A stretch of DNA of 64,000 nucleotides from the NCBI RefSeq assembly GCF_014066305.1, contig NW_023501102.1, forward strand, positions 227,158 to 291,157. The letters run 5' to 3'. Shown here piece by piece: positions 62,079-64,000 of the stretch (position 1 is its first letter; every line of letters starts with the position of its first letter). Origin of the DNA: Letharia columbiana (Eukaryota; Ascomycota; Lecanoromycetes; Lecanorales; Parmeliaceae). The translations under genes were made by a program, and so were the position numbers. The notes under the pieces were generated by a model. That model saw only the letters and a list, made by a program, of their open reading frames with translations. It was not told the origin of the DNA and did no database searches.

Positions 62079-62555
62079 ATTAATATATATAATAGAATAA
62101 GATAGTATTAAATTTAAGAATCTTAAATTTATATATATAGTTAATTATAAATTTAAAGTTAATAGGCTTTTTAATTAGATTAATTAAGTTATCGCGAATA
62201 AATAAATTAGCGTTTATAGTTATTAAAAAATAGATATATATTATTAATATATAGAATAACGTTTTTATTTTCTATTAAAATTAAAACTTTTTTCTTTAAT
62301 TATAGAACGAAATATAAGATTTTAGATAAAAAAAGAGTTTAAATATTTAGTCTTATAATTATTAAAGCGTAAGAAATTTAAATATTACTTATTAAAGTTC
62401 GCTTATTAAAGTTCGCTTAATAGCTCTAATTAAAAAATAGATATATATTATTTAATTTTAAAATAACTTTTTTATTAAAATTTTAAGATCTTTTTTTAAA
62501 TTATAGAATATAATATAGACTTTAAAATAAAAAAATAATTATTAAATTATTAAGA
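62079..62555 (-). mobile_element. Family A element, copy A5 (truncated)
   Basis: It starts attaatatatataatagaataag and contains the terminal hairpin and two units (cttattaaagttcgctt at about 62,380-62,410). The complement of acgagtaaagg expected at its right end is absent, and the element gives way to piggyBac-type sequence. Confidence 0.5.
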
Positions 62556-64000
62556 AATAATTCTAAGTGAAATTAATTACTTTAATAGTTTTATTAATTA
62601 TTAAGAATATAACTTAAAATCGCTATATTCTTCTTTAAAAATTTATTTATTATTTAAATTTTATTAAAGAAAACTTTAAAATTATTAGAATAAATAGATA
62701 TAAATAGTTTATATAATATAAAAAGCTTTAGCTATTTATAAATAAAATACGAAGTAATTAAAAGAAGCTTTATACTCTAAGTTTTTATATTATAATTAAT
62801 AAATATATAATTAAAAAGATAGAATATATATATTATTTTATAATAGCTCTAGATAAGCTAATTAAGAAGGGATATAAGCTATTTATAATTAATAATAAGA
62901 GTTATCTCTATAATTATAATTAATATTCTTCTATATAGAATCTTAAAAATAGATTAAAAGTTAAAGGTCTTAAAGATATATTAGCTATAGTATTTAAATT
63001 AGCTATTAATATATTACTCTATAACTCTATTCTCTTTATAAATAATTATTTTATTAAATCTAAGCTAGCTATAGCTTTAAAAGATAGAGAAATTATAATA
63101 TATAAAATTATAAAGCTAAATTAATTAGATCTTTTAAAATTACTTATAAAGATAAAATAAGTCTTTATAAGAGATATTTCGTATAGAGTTCTCGCTATAG
63201 TAATTTAGAATAATATATTAATAATAGTTTAATAAGATAATAATCTTATTCTAGTCTTAATTATTATATATAATATAAAAGAGATTAATAACTCTATCTT
63301 TAAAAAGAGAAAATATCTTAATAAGATTAATATAAATAATTATATAATTCTATTTATTTTTAAAGAGAATAATTAGAATATATAAGAGAAAGAGTTTTAA
63401 ATTTTTAAGCTTTTCTACTACTATAATAAGTATATAAAAAAGATTAATTAATTTAATACTCTAATAGCTATATATTCTTCTTAGCGAGCTTATAATTAAA
63501 ATTAAATATCTCTATTTTATTAATATTTAGATGAAAGTCTTTTAAATGCTTTTAAGCTTTATAAATTAATAGAAACGTTTTATTAAGAGTATTAGAAGTT
63601 TCTTAAGCTAATAGTATTAGAATTAATTAAAAAAGATAGAGAATATATTCGATCTTAATCGCCTTTTACCTCGATTATTATTCTATTAAAATTACTATAA
63701 GATAATTATAATTAATAAGATTTAAATACTATTTAATAATATCTTATATATTATTTCGATATTTAAAAGAGACGTTTTAATAGAGAAATTAATAATAATA
63801 GTAAAGAAGTATTAAAGATTAGAGAGAAATATACTATATATAAAGTCTCTTTATATTATAAAGAGAATTATATAGAATAATTTTATAATAGAAAGAATTA
63901 AATAAAGTTTATAAAATAGATCTAGATTATTAAGTATAAATTATATAGTAGTTATAGAGTAATAATAATAATAATAATAGTAGAAATCGCATTTATTATC
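62556..64000 (+). pseudogene. PiggyBac-type transposase relic (runs off the window)
   Basis: On the plus strand at 63,418-63,570 the frame reads YYNKYIKKIN*FNTLIA then IYSS*RAYN, then ISLFY*YLDESLLNAFKLYKL, stops standing for Gln or Trp. This matches the piggyBac-like (DDE_Tnp_1_7) block DYNKYMGGVDxxDQxxxxYSxxRRxxxWxxxLFxxLLDxAxxNAYxLY. Upstream, NYFIKSKLAIALKDREI at about 63,040-63,100 fits the DNFFTSxxLAxxLxxRGI segment with the second catalytic Asp region, followed by KIIKLN (GTxRxNR). The N-terminal part is left of about 62,900, and the C-terminus continues to about 63,900. PiggyBac transposases are about 550-650 residues, so most of one is present but inactive. Confidence 0.7.

Noticed and set aside
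1920..64000. Mitochondrial or other organellar origin because of high A+T
   Set aside because: Specific loss of CpA/TpG, RIP-type stops in gypsy, copia and piggyBac relics, LTRs and target duplications all indicate nuclear RIPed DNA; no organellar genes or tRNAs are visible.
1..64000. tRNA, rRNA or telomeric repeats
   Set aside because: No cloverleaf-like conserved boxes, rRNA segments or TTAGGG-type arrays were noticed; a covariance-model search was not possible.

Overview
This window reads as a heterochromatic, RIP-degraded transposon graveyard from a filamentous ascomycete (Pezizomycotina). Apart from the first ~1.9 kb the DNA is extremely A+T-rich, and CpA and TpG dinucleotides are almost absent while C survives mainly before T, C or G. 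That is the footprint of repeat-induced point mutation (RIP, C-to-T preferentially at CpA on either strand). Every recognisable coding stretch is full of TAA/TAG stops that fall where CAA, CAG or TGG codons would be expected. No intact host gene was found. The species cannot be named from this sequence.

Layout. Positions 1-1,900 have balanced composition. They hold a truncated Clr5-like N-terminus, a GC-rich foldback and the unmutated left arm of a large inverted repeat whose right arm (1,692-2,275) is RIP-mutated. From 2.6 to 16.6 kb come copies of two unidentified element families, here called A and B, a complete 2.0-kb short LTR element (7,988-9,982, 5-bp target duplication AAGAA), a one-strand-only RIP zone (about 5.58-6.19 kb) and a 3' fragment of a Ty3/gypsy element.

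The core, 16.6-60.7 kb, is a deep nest. Gypsy-1 (pol on +) is the outer host. It is split by B2 (16,646-23,095), by A4 (25,626-26,356) and by Gypsy-4 (26,858-57,027, coding on -). Gypsy-4 is split by Gypsy-2 (27,917-41,876, coding on -, TSD TCTAT). Gypsy-2 is split by Gypsy-3 (32,399-39,498, coding on +, two 275-bp LTRs, TSD TATTT). On the right side Gypsy-4 also appears to contain the B4 element, split by a Ty1/copia element (46,821-53,838, coding on -), which is itself split by B3 (50,012-52,301). Two insertions are confirmed by the host: the integrase reading frame of Gypsy-4 resumes across Gypsy-2, and that of Gypsy-1 resumes across Gypsy-4, 30 kb away.

The right end (60.7-64 kb) holds a second copy of the B2 interior, a truncated family A copy and a RIPed piggyBac-type transposase relic that runs off the window.

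Nothing here is likely to be translated into a working product. The region's interest is structural: order of insertion, RIP on paired copies of known difference, and two repeat families with shared ends and internal minisatellites whose class I could not assign. All boundaries were read by eye.
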